5,908 nt of DNA, taken from Christensenella sp. UBA1260. Lineage in GTDB: Bacteria; Bacillota; Clostridia; Christensenellales; CAG-917. The stretch is taken from assembly GCA_002308155.1 (NCBI GenBank), contig DBVQ01000076.1, positions 1,898 to 7,805 on the forward strand, read 5' to 3'. The translations under genes were made by a program, and so were the position numbers. Positions 5,396-5,908 of the stretch are shown in pieces. A model generated the notes under the pieces. That model did no database searches, was not told the DNA's origin, and saw only the letters and a list, made by a program, of their open reading frames with translations. How positions within the stretch are numbered: the first letter of the stretch is position 1; each line of letters starts with the position of its first letter.

Positions 5396-5908
5396 TTATT
5401 TGATTATCGGTCTATCCCAGTGTTCGTCTGGAGTCAAGCCCATTAAACGAACAGCGGTTGCCGCAACGTTTGAAAGTCCAAACTCGCCGTCTGCGATTTC
5501 GCAATCCGCATTATAGACAATAAACGGAACAGGATTGAGGCTGTGCGCCGTACGTACGGAGATGACGCCTTTCTTGTTCTTTTCAAGCATTTCGTCTGCG
5601 TTGCCGTGGTCTGCCGTGACGATGAGCGCATAGCCCATCTTTTTGATGACCGGAAGCAGTCTTGCAAGCCCGAGGTCAACGGCTTCAACACCAATTCTTG
5701 TTGCATCAAGGTTGCCTGTGTGGCCGACCATATCGCCGTTTGGATAGTTGCAGCGGATGAAGTCATATTTGTCGCTTTCAACAGCCGCGATGACCTTGTC
5801 TGTCACCTCTGCCGCTTTCATCCAAGGACGCTCGTCAAAGGACACTTTGTCGCTCGGGACTTCCTCCCAATCTTCAAGTTTATCGCTGAACTTTTCGGAG
5901 CGGTTGCC
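5396..5908 (-). CDS. gpmI: 2,3-bisphosphoglycerate-independent phosphoglycerate mutase, C-terminal part
   Basis: The last 170 codons of the enzyme that interconverts 3- and 2-phosphoglycerate in glycolysis; the N-terminal part lies beyond the right edge. The frame is open from 5908 (GNRSEKFSDKLEDWEEVPSD) through the GTG at 5845, which is an internal valine codon and not the start. The fragment belongs to the alkaline-phosphatase-like metal-binding domain. Visible manganese ligands, in fragment numbering: Asp59 and His63 in NYPNGDMVGHTG, Asp100-His101 in VTADHGNADEM, His122 in TAHSLNPVPF; these match the D-H-D-H-H set of known independent mutases. The phosphotransferase domain and the catalytic serine would be in the missing part. 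The protein ends RPIIK. The gene converges on the antiporter and shares the terminator between them. No frameshift or lost catalytic residue is seen in the part available. Confidence 0.96.
   Translation of the reverse strand, partial: GNRSEKFSDKLEDWEEVPSDKVSFDERPWMKAAEVTDKVIAAVESDKYDFIRCNYPNGDMVGHTGNLDATRIGVEAVDLGLARLLPVIKKMGYALIVTADHGNADEMLEKNKKGVISVRTAHSLNPVPFIVYNADCEIADGEFGLSNVAATAVRLMGLTPDEHWDRPIIK

Noticed and set aside
5396..5845. Treating GTG at 5845 as the start of a 149-residue protein.
   Set aside because: The frame continues upstream to the window edge with sequence typical of phosphoglycerate mutase (GNRSEKF, VPSDKVSFDERPW), so this is an internal codon.

Overview
The window looks like a piece of a Gram-positive, low-to-medium GC bacterial chromosome, most likely from Bacillota (Clostridia). 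The reasons are strong GGAGG-type ribosome binding sites, near-consensus sigma-A promoters, an EcsA/YthP-like ABC ATPase with a large 12-helix permease, a Firmicutes-style NapA-type antiporter, and an independent phosphoglycerate mutase whose C-terminal sequence fits clostridial forms. A gut Clostridia lineage is a guess from general style; the sequence shows nothing that fixes genus or order.

Layout. Positions 3721 down to 1 (minus strand) hold a compact three-gene operon: an ABC ATPase (3721-2888), a polytopic ABC-2-like permease (2888-1173, start overlapping the ATPase stop as TAATG), and, after 15 bases, a membrane-anchored protein with bacterial Ig-like (BIG_2-type) domains (1157 to beyond the left edge). 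Positions 3722-3953 are an AT-rich divergent promoter region with one good sigma-A promoter in each direction, an inverted repeat in the ABC operon leader and a (CG)4 tract between the promoters. Positions 3954-5327 (plus strand) hold a monovalent cation/proton antiporter of the CPA2 type. Positions 5328-5395 hold an AT-only perfect palindrome followed by a strong hairpin terminator, lying between convergent genes. Positions 5396-5908 (minus strand) are the C-terminal 170 codons of gpmI, which continues past the right edge.

How the parts may work together. The ATPase and permease should form an ABC-2-type exporter-like complex. The third gene puts an extracellular Ig-like protein in the same transcript, so it is a candidate partner of that exporter (assembly, substrate capture or cell-surface function); the substrate cannot be read from the sequence. 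The antiporter and gpmI are separate transcription units with housekeeping roles (Na+/pH homeostasis and glycolysis). The least explained part is the exporter plus Ig-like protein operon. Nothing resembling CRISPR, tRNA, rRNA, an insertion sequence or a phage gene was seen.
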